Shown: positions 46,718 through 55,828, numbered from the stretch's first letter. The stretch is DNA of 64,000 bases from an uncultured Pelagimonas sp. (GCA_947499735.1 CANMPP010000001.1:806001-870000); one strand, 5' to 3'. Numbers and translations: made by a program. Notes: generated by a model not told the origin, from the letters alone.

Positions 46718-47071
46718 ATGCGGTTGAATGAAATTAATTTTGACGACTCGGTTCCGGTCGACGGTTATGGCCCTGGTTTTTTTCGTGTAGGTGGCTCTGT
46801 TAGGTCTGGTGCTTTGATCGTTTCGCCGACTGGGATCAATGGATGGTCTGGTTTGGAGGATACCAAACCTCTCTTGGATTTGGCTGAAAATATCGATGTG
46901 CTCTTTGTGGGCACAGGGGAAGAAACGGCGCATTTGCCGGGTCAGTTTCGGGCAGAGTTAGAGGCCGCAGGTATCGGTGTTGAGGCGATGAGTTCGCCAT
47001 CAGCGTGCCGAACCTACAACGTTTTGTTGAGTGAAGGGCGCCGTGTCGCCTTGGCGGTGTTGCCGGTCTGA
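46718..47071 (+). CDS. Mth938-like (DUF498) domain protein
   Basis: 117 residues. Begins MRLNEINFDDSVPVDGYGPGFFRVGG and contains DVLFVGTGEET and MSSPSACRTYNVLLSEGR, the Mth938/NDUFAF3-like fold. In eukaryotes the related NDUFAF3 helps assemble complex I; the bacterial role is not established. It commonly sits between secF and ccmA in Rhodobacteraceae, as here. The ATG at 46718 is preferred over one at 46664 because the conserved fold begins there. Confidence 0.9.
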   Translation: MRLNEINFDDSVPVDGYGPGFFRVGGSVRSGALIVSPTGINGWSGLEDTKPLLDLAENIDVLFVGTGEETAHLPGQFRAELEAAGIGVEAMSSPSACRTYNVLLSEGRRVALAVLPV

Positions 47072-47148
47072 TCCAAATCGGATCTCTAAACGCGCGGTAA
47101 GGCCGAGATGCCTTTCCCACCCCTAGTAGAGAATGTAAGCCTGTTATT

Positions 47149-47766
47149 ATGACAGTGATTGCAACAGATCTCGTGGTGGCCCGTGCTGGGCGCGTTTTGC
47201 TGGAACATATCAGCTTTTCGCTGCATCCCGGCAACGCATTGGTTCTGAAAGGGGCCAATGGAATTGGAAAAACCACACTCTTGCGGGGCATTGCAGGCTT
47301 GCAACCGCTAATGGCGGGAAAGCTGTCGGTGACAGATGACAGCCATGTCTATGCTGGTCATCAAGATGGCCATAAAGCCATGTTGAGCGTCGCAGAAAAT
47401 CTGACATTTTGGTCACGCGTTTTTAAGGGCCCGCCAATTGAACGGGCGCTTGAACAGTTCGACCTTGTTGCATTGCGTAACCGATTGGCAGGAACATTAT
47501 CCGCCGGACAAAAACGCCGTTTGGCGCTGGCCCGATTATGTGTCACAGGGCGCAAAGTGTGGATCTTGGATGAGCCTACGGTGTCATTAGATGATGCGGG
47601 GGTTGACCTGTTTTCCAAAACAATTGACGCACATTTGGCGCAGGGCGGATCTGCCTTGATAAGCACCCATATTGATTTGGGGCTGAAAGCCCCCTTTGAC
47701 ATATTGGATCTGTCACCATTTCGCGCGACACCTCGGGCCCTGGCGATGGATGAGGCGTTTCTGTGA
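47149..47766 (+). CDS. ccmA: Heme exporter ATP-binding protein CcmA
   Basis: 205 residues. ABC ATPase of the CcmABCD complex, which releases heme-loaded CcmE for cytochrome c maturation. Walker A GANGIGKTT at 35-43, signature LSAGQKRRLALARL, and WILDEPTVSLDD as Walker B. Its TGA overlaps the GTG of ccmB (47763-47766). Confidence 0.96.
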   Translation: MTVIATDLVVARAGRVLLEHISFSLHPGNALVLKGANGIGKTTLLRGIAGLQPLMAGKLSVTDDSHVYAGHQDGHKAMLSVAENLTFWSRVFKGPPIERALEQFDLVALRNRLAGTLSAGQKRRLALARLCVTGRKVWILDEPTVSLDDAGVDLFSKTIDAHLAQGGSALISTHIDLGLKAPFDILDLSPFRATPRALAMDEAFL

Positions 47767-48419
47767 TCGCGCTGCTGGTCAGAGATATCCAACTGGCGCT
47801 GCGGGCAGGGGGCGGTTTGGGGCTGGGGCTGGCCTTTTTTCTTATCCTTACCACATTGGTGCCCTTTGGTGTTGGCGCGGATCGCCAATTGCTGGGCGCG
47901 ATTGCGCCGGGAATTTTGTGGCTTGGTGCGCTGTTGTCATGCCTTCTGTCTTTGGACCGTCTCTTTGCCCTCGATTTTGAAGATGGTTCCTTGGATCTCA
48001 TCGCAACGTCACCGATCCCGTTGGAAGGCGTCGTGTTGGTCAAAGCTCTGTCTCACTGGCTGACGACGGGTTTGCCTTTGGTCCTTGGATCGGCACCTTT
48101 GGGCCTGATGCTACATTTGCCGGCCCATGGTTTCGGTTGGATGATCTTGTCTTTGTTGATCGGGACGCCAGCGCTTTCAATGATTGGTTGCTTTGGCGCG
48201 GCGCTTTGCGTTGGTGTGAAACGTGGTGGACTGCTGCTGTCGCTGCTGGTTTTACCGCTTTACATACCTACATTGATTTTCGGAGCCGACGTTGCGCGCC
48301 GTGGGGCAACTGGCATGTCCGTTGAAACTCCTCTGCTTTTGCTAGGAGGGATCAGCTTGGCGGCAATTGCCCTAATACCTTTGGCGGCGGCGGCCTGTCT
48401 GCGTGTTAATTTGCGCTAA
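47763..48419 (+). CDS. ccmB: Heme exporter protein CcmB
   Basis: 218 residues with six hydrophobic segments. Starts IALLVRDIQLALRAGGG and contains SLDRLFALDFEDGSLDLI, the CcmB signature. Membrane partner of CcmA. The GTG at 47763 overlaps the ccmA stop by 4 bp. Confidence 0.95.
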   Translation: MIALLVRDIQLALRAGGGLGLGLAFFLILTTLVPFGVGADRQLLGAIAPGILWLGALLSCLLSLDRLFALDFEDGSLDLIATSPIPLEGVVLVKALSHWLTTGLPLVLGSAPLGLMLHLPAHGFGWMILSLLIGTPALSMIGCFGAALCVGVKRGGLLLSLLVLPLYIPTLIFGADVARRGATGMSVETPLLLLGGISLAAIALIPLAAAACLRVNLR

Positions 48420-48480
48420 GGACGCCCCTTGCACAGGGGGCTAAAGTGCGATGTAAGTTCAGCCGAGAGGGAGCAACTAT

Positions 48481-49218
48481 ATGGCAGCGTCAATCTGGCA
48501 ATGGGCCAATCCGGTCAAATTTATACGTTTGTCGGATCGATTGATCCCCCCTTTGTCTATTCTGACGGCCATTTGTCTTTGCACCGGCCTGATATGGGGC
48601 TTTTTTCTAACACCCGATGACGCGCGGCAGGGGGCATCGGTGAAAATCCTGTTCGTGCATGTGCCATCGGCCCTAATGGCGATCAATGCTTGGCTGATGA
48701 TGTTGTTTACCTCGCTGATTTGGATCATTCGGCGCCACCATGTCAGTGCGTTTGCGGCTAAGGCTGCAGCCCCCATTGGCGTAACCATGACGGTGATCGC
48801 GCTGGTCACAGGTGCCATTTGGGGCAAACCGATTTGGGGAACCTATTGGGTCTGGGATCCGCGCCTGACCTCATTTTTGATCTTATTTCTATTCTATCTC
48901 GGATATCTTGCGCTATGGGCTGCGATTGAAGATGACGATACGGCCGCTGATTTGACATCGATCCTCTGCCTTGTCGGATCGGTTTTTGCGCTGCTGTCGC
49001 GCTATGCCGTTCTGTTTTGGTCGCAAGGCCTGCATCAACCTGCAACGTTTTCCGCGGATAAAGAAACAAACATTTCCAATGTGTTCTGGTATCCTGCGGT
49101 GCTGTGCATGGCTGGGTTTGTGTTGCTCTTTGTCACATTGGTACTGGTCGGGTGCCAAACAGAAATTCGCGCACGGCGCGGCCGCGCGCTTTTGATGCGG
49201 GAGGGCCGTTTGACATGA
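48481..49218 (+). CDS. ccmC: Heme exporter protein CcmC
   Basis: 245 residues with six hydrophobic segments. Carries the tryptophan-rich heme-binding motif WGTYWVWDPRLTS in a periplasmic loop and flanking conserved histidines (FVHVPSA, and HQPATFS). Loads heme onto CcmE. GAGAGGGAGCAACTAT precedes the ATG. Its TGA overlaps the ccmD start. Confidence 0.96.
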   Translation: MAASIWQWANPVKFIRLSDRLIPPLSILTAICLCTGLIWGFFLTPDDARQGASVKILFVHVPSALMAINAWLMMLFTSLIWIIRRHHVSAFAAKAAAPIGVTMTVIALVTGAIWGKPIWGTYWVWDPRLTSFLILFLFYLGYLALWAAIEDDDTAADLTSILCLVGSVFALLSRYAVLFWSQGLHQPATFSADKETNISNVFWYPAVLCMAGFVLLFVTLVLVGCQTEIRARRGRALLMREGRLT

Positions 49219-49382
49219 TGCCGGATCTTGGAAAATACACATTTGAAGTGCTGGCCTGCTACGGGATTACGCTTGTTTCAATCTTCGTTCTCACAGGTAT
49301 TACAGTGCTGCGCGCGCGGCGCGCGAAACAGGTTCTGAGCGATATCGAAACCCGCGTGAAAGAGGTCCGCCATGCCGATTAA
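49215..49382 (+). CDS. ccmD: Heme exporter protein CcmD
   Basis: 55 residues: a single membrane segment (about 12-32) followed by a basic, charged tail (RARRAKQVLSDIETRVKEVR), the usual CcmD layout. It stabilises the CcmE release complex. The ATG at 49215 overlaps the ccmC TGA; an open frame upstream belongs to ccmC antisense frames. Overlaps the next gene by 11 bp. Confidence 0.9.
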   Translation: MMPDLGKYTFEVLACYGITLVSIFVLTGITVLRARRAKQVLSDIETRVKEVRHAD

Positions 49383-49905
49383 ACCCTTAGCGGTGATACC
49401 GCCGCTTGCCTTGGCAGGTTTTTCTGCATTGGCCTTTTTTGGCATGCGTTTCGGGGATGATTCTGCCTCGTTGGCCCGTTCAGGCAAGCCTGCTGCAGCA
49501 TTGCCCGAAACTGCACTGCAGGGGTATCCAGCCCTAAATCCAGATCTGATCGGTTCAGGTGAATTGGTTTTGGTAAATTTCTGGGCCAGTTGGTGCCCAC
49601 CTTGTCGTGCGGAACATCCAAAATTGGAAGAATTGGCCGAGCAAGGTATCAAAATTATTGGCGTAAATTACAAAGATCCAACAGAGGGCGCGCAGCGCAT
49701 GCTATCCGAAATGGGCAACCCATTTGTCGCTGTGCCAGTGGATGAGCGTGGGCGCGCGGCGATCGAATGGGGCGTCGCGGCCGTGCCTGAAACATTCATT
49801 GTCGATGGCAAAGGCGACGTGGTTTTTCGTTTTGCCGGGCCTTTGATTGGGACGGATTATGATGTTCGGTTTCGGCCCGCATTAAACGCGGCGATGGAAC
49901 AGTAG
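49372..49905 (+). CDS. ccmG: Thiol:disulfide interchange protein CcmG/DsbE
   Basis: 177 residues: N-terminal membrane anchor (about 8-24) and a periplasmic thioredoxin fold with active site WCPPCR (Cys75, Cys78) and the cis-Pro in VAAVPETFIVDGKG. It keeps apocytochrome c haem-site thiols reduced. Overlaps ccmD by 11 bp; last gene of the ccm cluster. ccmE, ccmF and ccmH are not in this window. Confidence 0.96.
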   Translation: MPIKPLAVIPPLALAGFSALAFFGMRFGDDSASLARSGKPAAALPETALQGYPALNPDLIGSGELVLVNFWASWCPPCRAEHPKLEELAEQGIKIIGVNYKDPTEGAQRMLSEMGNPFVAVPVDERGRAAIEWGVAAVPETFIVDGKGDVVFRFAGPLIGTDYDVRFRPALNAAMEQ

Positions 49906-49920
49906 AATAGCAAAACGGGA

Positions 49921-50031
49921 TCAAAGGTCTGTGGCGACGCTTTGATTTTGGTCTCTTTCGGTCAGATTTAGAGACCCAACAACGGCCAATCCCGCGAGAA
50001 CAGCGATTTGTAATAATGTGGCGAATTTCAT
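49921..50031 (-). CDS. Predicted 36-residue single-membrane-segment peptide
   Basis: A short minus-strand frame starts at ATG 50029-50031 and ends in TGA at 49921-49923, just 15 bp from the end of the convergent ccmG. It has a strong ribosome binding site, GGAGAGGAG, ending 9 nt before the ATG. The peptide begins MKFATLLQIAVLAGLAVVG, one hydrophobic helix, followed by a polar tail with TERDQNQS. It could be a small membrane protein or an exported peptide. It has no recognised family. Confidence 0.45.
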   Translation of the reverse strand: MKFATLLQIAVLAGLAVVGSLNLTERDQNQSVATDL

Positions 50032-50340
50032 GGGCTCTTTCTCCTCTCCATAAGTTAATTATGGGCAAACGCCACGAAACTGTTATGGGGATAAAATTGT
50101 GGAAAACATCAACTGGTTTGAAAATTATTAAAACGCCTTACTCAGGTCCGATTTCGGCCCCTTTAGGCATATGATGGTGGCTGATCTTATGATGCGCGTT
50201 GGATCATGCATCGTGACGCAGTTTCAAGTCAGGAATATGATCGCTTTTAGTCAAATCACACGGGTGCATCTCGATTGAGTGATTGGCCTTTTTAAACATT
50301 CCAATTTAAGTTCAAACCCGAGTCACAGGAATTGGATTTG
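50032..50340. other. 309-bp gap between the small ORF and the DUF1223 gene; nothing recognised
   Basis: Moderately AT-rich and without an open frame longer than a few tens of codons on either strand. The promoters of the divergent small ORF and DUF1223 gene should lie here; no clear -35/-10 pair is proposed. Confidence 0.4.
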
Positions 50341-51060
50341 ATGTTGCGCAGATTGGCCCTTGGAATTTGGTGTGTGTCGGTTTTGCCTGCGGGACAAAGC
50401 CTGGCAGAAACGGCGCAACTGCCAACTGTTCCGGTTGTTGTTGAGCTATTCACATCACAAGGGTGTTCTTCCTGTCCGCCAGCGGATGAAATTTTAGCGG
50501 GCTATGCCGATGATCCGAATGTGATCGCATTGGCATTGCATGTGGATTATTGGGACTATCTGGGCTGGAAAGACAGTTTTGCCAAATCTGATTTCACAAA
50601 ACGCCAAAAACGGTATGCGCGCGTTGCGGGTTACAAGACGATCTATACACCCCAAATGGTGGTCGATGGGTCGCGGCACATTATTGGTGCACATGCGGAT
50701 GAATTGTCAGATGAAATCGCTATTCGGTCACAGACGCCTCATCAAGCGGTCTTCGATTTGACCCGTGATGGTGCTCAGGTTCAAATCACGCTTTCCACGA
50801 AAAATGCATCTTTGCCTGACGGCGTGATCCAATTGGTAACGTTTAAGCCCGAAGAAAAAGTCCGGGTCAAACGCGGCGAGAATGCGGGTAAAACGATAAC
50901 GTATTCTCATATCGTTCAGGATTGGACGTATTTGCAGGATGTATCTGACAGTCCGGAACATGTTACGATCCAGTATGAGGTCGCAGATGATCTACCTTTG
51001 GCCGTTCTGTTTCAAGCGCCTGATTTTGGACCCATTTTTGCGGCAGCTTCTTTGCGCTGA
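50341..51060 (+). CDS. DUF1223 (thioredoxin-like) exported protein
   Basis: 239 residues with a signal peptide (about 1-22). The mature protein starts VVVELFTSQGCSSCPPADEIL with a CSSC motif in the position of a thioredoxin active site, then HVDYWDYLGWKDSFA and YTPQMVVDGS, all characteristic of DUF1223. Probably a periplasmic thiol protein of unknown role. The ATG at 50341 is preferred over a TTG at 50332; AGGA is 10 nt upstream. Its last 49 bp overlap the convergent acyltransferase gene. Confidence 0.92.
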   Translation: MLRRLALGIWCVSVLPAGQSLAETAQLPTVPVVVELFTSQGCSSCPPADEILAGYADDPNVIALALHVDYWDYLGWKDSFAKSDFTKRQKRYARVAGYKTIYTPQMVVDGSRHIIGAHADELSDEIAIRSQTPHQAVFDLTRDGAQVQITLSTKNASLPDGVIQLVTFKPEEKVRVKRGENAGKTITYSHIVQDWTYLQDVSDSPEHVTIQYEVADDLPLAVLFQAPDFGPIFAAASLR

Positions 51061-52004
51061 CGGCGTTCTTGCCGTTTGGGTTTCCAGCGGCGATGCACCC
51101 AAAACCATTGGTCTGGATGTTCCTTCACGCGTGTTTCCAAACATTGGGTGATTTCGATCATCATCGTTTCAGACGTGGTATGCGCGATGGGGTCTTCGTA
51201 GCAGACATCATAATCCACGCCATTTTGCGCACGCGTTGCGAAACACGGAACTAAGAGCGCGTTCGTTTTCAAAGCAATGTCGGCTGCAGATGTCAGTGTT
51301 GGCGCGGGTTTGCCCAAGAAGTTGATCTTGATCCCGGCGCTATCGTAGACATCAAACAAAATGGCTGCGACACCGCCAGAATTGAGATGTCGCACCAATC
51401 CCATCGTCCCGCGCCGCCCCTGAGGGAAAGCCGGACCTAGGCCGGTGCCGAAGTGATTCATGTAATGCTTATTGAGATAGGCATTGGACCAGGGGCGATA
51501 CAACGCGGCGACTTCATATCCCCGGGCCGCAATTGCCGAACGGATGGCCGTGTAATTCCCGAAATGACCCGAGATCAGCAAAACGGCGCGACCTTGCGCC
51601 TGTGCCTGATCGATGGCTTCCAACCCCGGTCCATGTATGTGGGCCTTTGACGAACGTTGTTTTTGTTCATTCAGATCAAAATTTTCGATCAGGGCGCGGC
51701 CAGAATTTCGCAATACCTGATTGGCAATTTGGCGTTTCTTGGTATCGGTCAATTCGGGCCAAATATACGACAGGTTGGCCTCGGCGCGTTCGCGATATCC
51801 GGCCAATGGGCCAATGATCCATCTAATGAACGCGCCCATCATGTGTAAACGTATTGCGTATGGAAACAGCAAAACCAAACGTATGAAACCCCAGCCCAAC
51901 ACGAAGACAAACCAATCACCCCAGCTGCCTGTGGTGTCTTGTGTTTCTTTGGCGGCAGGCACGCTTTTTGAGGCGTGCGTCACATGTTTATTTGAGCGGG
52001 CCAT
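51012..52004 (-). CDS. Lysophospholipid/lipid A acyltransferase (LpxL/HtrB family)
   Basis: 330 residues. An N-terminal membrane anchor region (about 30-50), the catalytic HX4D/E-like motif in LLISGHFGNYTA, and WFWVHRRWKPKR near the C-terminus are typical of LpxL/LpxM acyltransferases. Adds a secondary acyl chain to lipid A or a related lipid on the inner membrane. It ends in a very basic tail (RQERRQRKEAAAK) that lies in the region overlapping DUF1223. Confidence 0.9.
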   Translation of the reverse strand: MARSNKHVTHASKSVPAAKETQDTTGSWGDWFVFVLGWGFIRLVLLFPYAIRLHMMGAFIRWIIGPLAGYRERAEANLSYIWPELTDTKKRQIANQVLRNSGRALIENFDLNEQKQRSSKAHIHGPGLEAIDQAQAQGRAVLLISGHFGNYTAIRSAIAARGYEVAALYRPWSNAYLNKHYMNHFGTGLGPAFPQGRRGTMGLVRHLNSGGVAAILFDVYDSAGIKINFLGKPAPTLTSAADIALKTNALLVPCFATRAQNGVDYDVCYEDPIAHTTSETMMIEITQCLETRVKEHPDQWFWVHRRWKPKRQERRQRKEAAAKMGPKSGA

Positions 52005-52156
52005 GCACTTGTCGTCCTTCGATGACGCGAGGCTGGCTTTTTACCGTGCTTCGCGTCTGAGGAAAAGGCATTGGATTCGGGCAAGAAGATATTCGCCTTG
52101 GGACCCTTTAAAAGTAGGAGCGCAGATCATGAATATCCCGGAAAACCGGAACAGAA

Positions 52157-53215
52157 TTATTCATCATCCGGTTCGCGAAGCTCAATTTCGCCAACATTGA
52201 TCAATTCACGAATAACGGAGACGACATCTGATTTTGCTGCTTCGGCAACTTTTGGCTTCACGTCTAAATAGGCTGCAGATTCTTCACGCAGGTTTTGTGC
52301 CATACGTTTTGAGATGTTCTCGAGCAGGAATTCAGTGCTGCGAATATCCTCTTCGCTGGTGGATGTGCCGATAGCAATCGCCAGCTTTTCAGGATCGATG
52401 TCACGCGTGATTTTCGGAATGTCTTTTGGATCAATTCGATCTGGGATGTTTCCATATGTAAAGAGCGCCTTGCGGACGGCTTCGGCGAATACTGAATCTT
52501 CGGTTTCAATGTCTTGCAAAAGCTCTTCACGTTTGTCACTTGGCGAATAGTTCAAGATCGCGCCAAGACGCTCGTTTGGTTTGTTTTTGAACGCGGGGAT
52601 CGGCATCTGATCCAACTGAGTGGCCAAACTGATTCCAATACGGTCTACCGAATCCGGACTAATATCGGTGGTCATCGACACAGCCAGGGAAATGCGTCTT
52701 GCTTTGTCACCCGGAAGGGCGGCCAGAATTTTGGACGCCTTATCTGTCGTGATTTTTGACAGCATAACCGCTGCGATTTCGGTGCTTTCGGAATCGACAA
52801 GTTCGATCAGTTTCTCTTCGGCCACGTCATTGATCCGTTTCCACGGATCGCCTGTTTGACGAACACCGGCTTCGCGACGCAGGCGTGCTGCGGTGCGAGC
52901 GGAAATTTTGCCGTCCAATGCGGATAGGGCACTGGCCATATCGCCGGGGAATGACATGCCTACGGCATTAAGTTGTTCCGTAAACTCTTCCACAACCGAA
53001 TTTAGCGTTTCACGATCCACGTATCGCATATGCGCCAACAAAGTCGTCAGTTGGGCCTGATGTGATTCTGGCAGATCGCTGAGATCAATATCAGTGCCCT
53101 CGTTCAGGATAACTTGAACAATAATGGCCGCCTTTGCCTTTTTCGACAATCCCTCGGGATTCATGGATGCGGGCATGGGGAGCCCGGGCACATTGGCTGG
53201 CAACATATTGGACAT
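52157..53215 (-). CDS. fliG: FliG-like flagellar motor switch protein
   Basis: 352 residues. The N-terminal part (LSKKAKAAIIVQVILNEG) and middle domain lead to a FliG C-domain: IDPKDIPKITRDIDPEKLAIAI, then FLLENISKRMAQNLREE and VVSVIRELINVGEIELRE. In the motor FliG links the MS-ring to FliM and contacts the stator. GGAGTGTCAGA precedes the ATG. No other flagellar gene is in the window, so this is either the sole FliG placed away from its cluster or a second, divergent copy. Confidence 0.85.
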   Translation of the reverse strand: MSNMLPANVPGLPMPASMNPEGLSKKAKAAIIVQVILNEGTDIDLSDLPESHQAQLTTLLAHMRYVDRETLNSVVEEFTEQLNAVGMSFPGDMASALSALDGKISARTAARLRREAGVRQTGDPWKRINDVAEEKLIELVDSESTEIAAVMLSKITTDKASKILAALPGDKARRISLAVSMTTDISPDSVDRIGISLATQLDQMPIPAFKNKPNERLGAILNYSPSDKREELLQDIETEDSVFAEAVRKALFTYGNIPDRIDPKDIPKITRDIDPEKLAIAIGTSTSEEDIRSTEFLLENISKRMAQNLREESAAYLDVKPKVAEAAKSDVVSVIRELINVGEIELREPDDE

Positions 53216-53334
53216 TCTGACACTCCGTTTTCTTGTGAGTATCGCTATAGCTTCGAGGTTTCTTCGTGGTTAAGGAAGACAGAATAATAGGTTAGTTGCG
53301 AAGCATTTTAATCAACTAACCAAATTTGAGTGCC

Positions 53335-53898
53335 TCAGTAAGAATACCCTTCGCCACGATCGATGGCTAATCTGAGCGCGCGTTCGGGCCAGCTGTCCAA
53401 TCCGCCACGTTTCTGGATTTCCACCAACTGGTCTAAAGCCCGCTCCATATTCCCAGATTCTACGTAGCCTTGGCCGATATAAGACCGTGCCATAAGGTTG
53501 TCGGGATTTAATTCTAATGCTTTTTGATACCAAGCTATGCCAGATTCGATGTCACCTGATTTGCGTGCTAAAAAACCGCGATATGTCAAAACGCCATCGG
53601 CGGATTGATCATTCATCTCGTCCAACACTTTCGATGCGATGTTTAGTTGACCTGCATAAGCATATTCACGAACGGCTTCCAAACGTTCAGAATCGTCTAT
53701 GTGACGACTATCAGCATCCAGGCATTGTTCGCTTTCAGTGTCCCAAACCATGCCGTCGGCACATTTGGGATCTTCTGGTGGAATAGGAACTTGTGTGGGC
53801 GTTTCAGAAGAGGACGCGTTATCATCTGGCCCAACAGCAAGTGCCGCTTGCGAAACGGCCAAGGCCCCAAACGCGACAGCGATTGCCACATTCCTCAT
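53335..53898 (-). CDS. Exported tetratricopeptide-repeat protein
   Basis: 187 residues with a signal peptide (MRNVAIAVAFGALAVSQA, cleavage near residue 21) and then a low-complexity Ser/Thr/Pro-rich stretch. Short TPR units follow in the C-terminal half (GIAWYQKALELNPDNLMARSYIGQGYVESG). Probably a periplasmic scaffold for protein contacts. The ATG at 53898 with GGAGGGGA upstream is preferred over a start at 53940. Lies between fliG and purB on the same strand. Confidence 0.85.
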   Translation of the reverse strand: MRNVAIAVAFGALAVSQAALAVGPDDNASSSETPTQVPIPPEDPKCADGMVWDTESEQCLDADSRHIDDSERLEAVREYAYAGQLNIASKVLDEMNDQSADGVLTYRGFLARKSGDIESGIAWYQKALELNPDNLMARSYIGQGYVESGNMERALDQLVEIQKRGGLDSWPERALRLAIDRGEGYSY

Positions 53899-53950
53899 CG
53901 TAATTTCCCCTCCAACTCCGGGACGGACTGTATCATGCAAACGGTCTATG

Positions 53951-53984
53951 GAAAGAAAAAAGCGGCCCGAATTGGGGCCGCTTT
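53951..53984 (-). terminator. Rho-independent terminator after purB
   Basis: AAAGCGGCCC (53959-53968) pairs with GGGCCGCTTT (53975-53984) around a 6-nt loop; on the minus strand it is followed by TTTTTTCTTTC. Confidence 0.9.
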
Positions 53985-54018
53985 CTTATAAAACACTGTT
54001 TTATAGTCAACTTTGCGA

Positions 54019-55326
54019 TCAATCTGTGCCAAACACGCGGGCAAAAATCGTATCGACATGTTTGGTGTGGTAGCCAAGGTCGAATTTTTCGTTGATTTCA
54101 TCTTCAGACAAGGCCGCGCGGACCTCTTCATCACCCAGCAGTTCTTCACGGAAATCTGTGCGGTGATCCCATACTTTCATCGCGTTGCGTTGAACCAAAC
54201 GATATGCGTCTTCACGGCTAACACCCGCTTGGGTCAGGGCCAGCAAGACACGTTGCGACATGACCAAACCTGGGAATTTATTCATGTTGGCCAGCATGTT
54301 TTCTGGATAAACCAACAGTTTGTCGATCACGCCTGTCAGGCGGGACAGGGCAAAGTCCAAGGTGATTGTGGAATCCGGGCCGATATTGCGTTCAACCGAG
54401 CTGTGGGAAATATCCCGCTCGTGCCAGAGGGCGACGTTTTCCATTGCAGGCACAACTGCCATACGGACCAGACGCGCCAAACCGGTTAGGTTTTCTGTCA
54501 GAACTGGGTTCTTTTTATGGGGCATCGCGGATGATCCCTTTTGACCCATAGAAAAGAATTCAGCGGCTTCCAAAACTTCGGTGCGTTGCATGTGGCGAAT
54601 TTCGGTCGCGATATTTTCAACCGAGGATGCAATCACGCCCAATGTCGCAAAGAATGCAGCATGACGGTCGCGTGGAATAACCTGTGTGCTGATGGGTTCT
54701 GGAACCAGACCCAACTGATCGCAGACATGTTCTTCAACCGCAGGATCGATATTGGCAAATGTACCAACCGCACCCGAAATGGCACCTGTTGCGATTTCTG
54801 CGCGTGCGTCGCGCATGCGGGACAGGTTGCGATCCATTTCCGCATAGAAACGCGCAAATGTCAGACCCATTGTGGTTGGTTCTGCATGGATGCCGTGGCT
54901 GCGGCCGATGCGGATCGTGTCTTTATGTTCAATGGCCCGACGTTTCAGCGCGGCCAGCAGACCTTCTAGATCGGCGATCAGGATGTCGGACGCACGGACA
55001 AGTTGGACATTGAAACATGTGTCCAAAACGTCAGAGGAGGTCATCCCCTGATGCACGAAACGTGCCTCTTCTGATCCGACATGTTCAGCCAGATGTGTCA
55101 GGAATGCGATGACGTCATGTTTTGTAACGGCTTCGATTTCGTCAATGCGTGCCACGTCAAATTCGACATCCTTGGCTTTCCACACAGCGTCTGCGTTTTC
55201 CTGTGGGATCACACCCAGCTTGGCCATGGCGTCGCAGGCATGTGCCTCGATCTCATACCAAATGCGGAATTTGCTTTCAGGAGACCAGATGGCAACCATA
55301 TCAGGACGGGAATAGCGAGGGATCAT
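54019..55326 (-). CDS. purB: Adenylosuccinate lyase
   Basis: 435 residues. Catalyses two purine-pathway steps (SAICAR to AICAR; adenylosuccinate to AMP). Starts MIPRYSRPDMVAIWSPE; carries TSSDVLDT, SHGIHAEPTTMG with the catalytic His, and the signature loop SSAMPHKKNP. The ATG at 55326 is at the conserved start; the frame extends 56 codons further upstream without homology. Divergent from the DUF6314 gene. Confidence 0.97.
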   Translation of the reverse strand: MIPRYSRPDMVAIWSPESKFRIWYEIEAHACDAMAKLGVIPQENADAVWKAKDVEFDVARIDEIEAVTKHDVIAFLTHLAEHVGSEEARFVHQGMTSSDVLDTCFNVQLVRASDILIADLEGLLAALKRRAIEHKDTIRIGRSHGIHAEPTTMGLTFARFYAEMDRNLSRMRDARAEIATGAISGAVGTFANIDPAVEEHVCDQLGLVPEPISTQVIPRDRHAAFFATLGVIASSVENIATEIRHMQRTEVLEAAEFFSMGQKGSSAMPHKKNPVLTENLTGLARLVRMAVVPAMENVALWHERDISHSSVERNIGPDSTITLDFALSRLTGVIDKLLVYPENMLANMNKFPGLVMSQRVLLALTQAGVSREDAYRLVQRNAMKVWDHRTDFREELLGDEEVRAALSEDEINEKFDLGYHTKHVDTIFARVFGTD

Positions 55327-55405
55327 CGAGCGTGGCCTTTGTGATTGTCGGGATTGCGCGCCTGTCATAGAAGGCTGGGGCAAAAGGGGCAAGAGGCTAA
55401 GGGCG

Positions 55406-55828
55406 ATGGCACAGGCAGAGATGACGCGCGCAGAACGCAGTTTGGCCGACTTTTTGGGGTCATGGTCCATCTCGCGGCGGATCGCACAGGCCAAGGGACC
55501 AGAAGCGACTTTTCGCGGAACGGCTGTTTGGCAAAAAGTCGATGGTGGCGCGCTTTATCATGAAACAGGGCAATTGCAGATCGAAGGGCAGGGCGCGTTG
55601 ACGGCCGAGCAGCGTTATATCTGGCGCGATGATCTATCTGTCTGGTTTGATGAGGACCGGTTTTTCCACAATGTGCCGCAGTTGGGCGGAGAGGTTGGGC
55701 ATTATTGTGCCCCTGATCAATATGACGGGTGCTATGATTTTACCGGCTGGCCTGTCTGGTCCGTGACGTGGAATGTGTCAGGGCCGAGAAAATCGTACCG
55801 GTCGGTGACGGAATATCGTCGGTCATAG
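55406..55828 (+). CDS. DUF6314 family protein
   Basis: 140 residues. Starts MAQAEMTRAERSLADFLGSWSISRRI and contains ALYHETGQLQIEGQGALTAEQRYIWR, then GHYCAPDQYDGCYDF and WSVTWNVSGPRKSY, the DUF6314 pattern of a small beta-barrel (lipocalin-like) fold. No signal peptide. Function unknown. It starts 80 bp from purB in divergent orientation. Confidence 0.87.
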   Translation: MAQAEMTRAERSLADFLGSWSISRRIAQAKGPEATFRGTAVWQKVDGGALYHETGQLQIEGQGALTAEQRYIWRDDLSVWFDEDRFFHNVPQLGGEVGHYCAPDQYDGCYDFTGWPVWSVTWNVSGPRKSYRSVTEYRRS

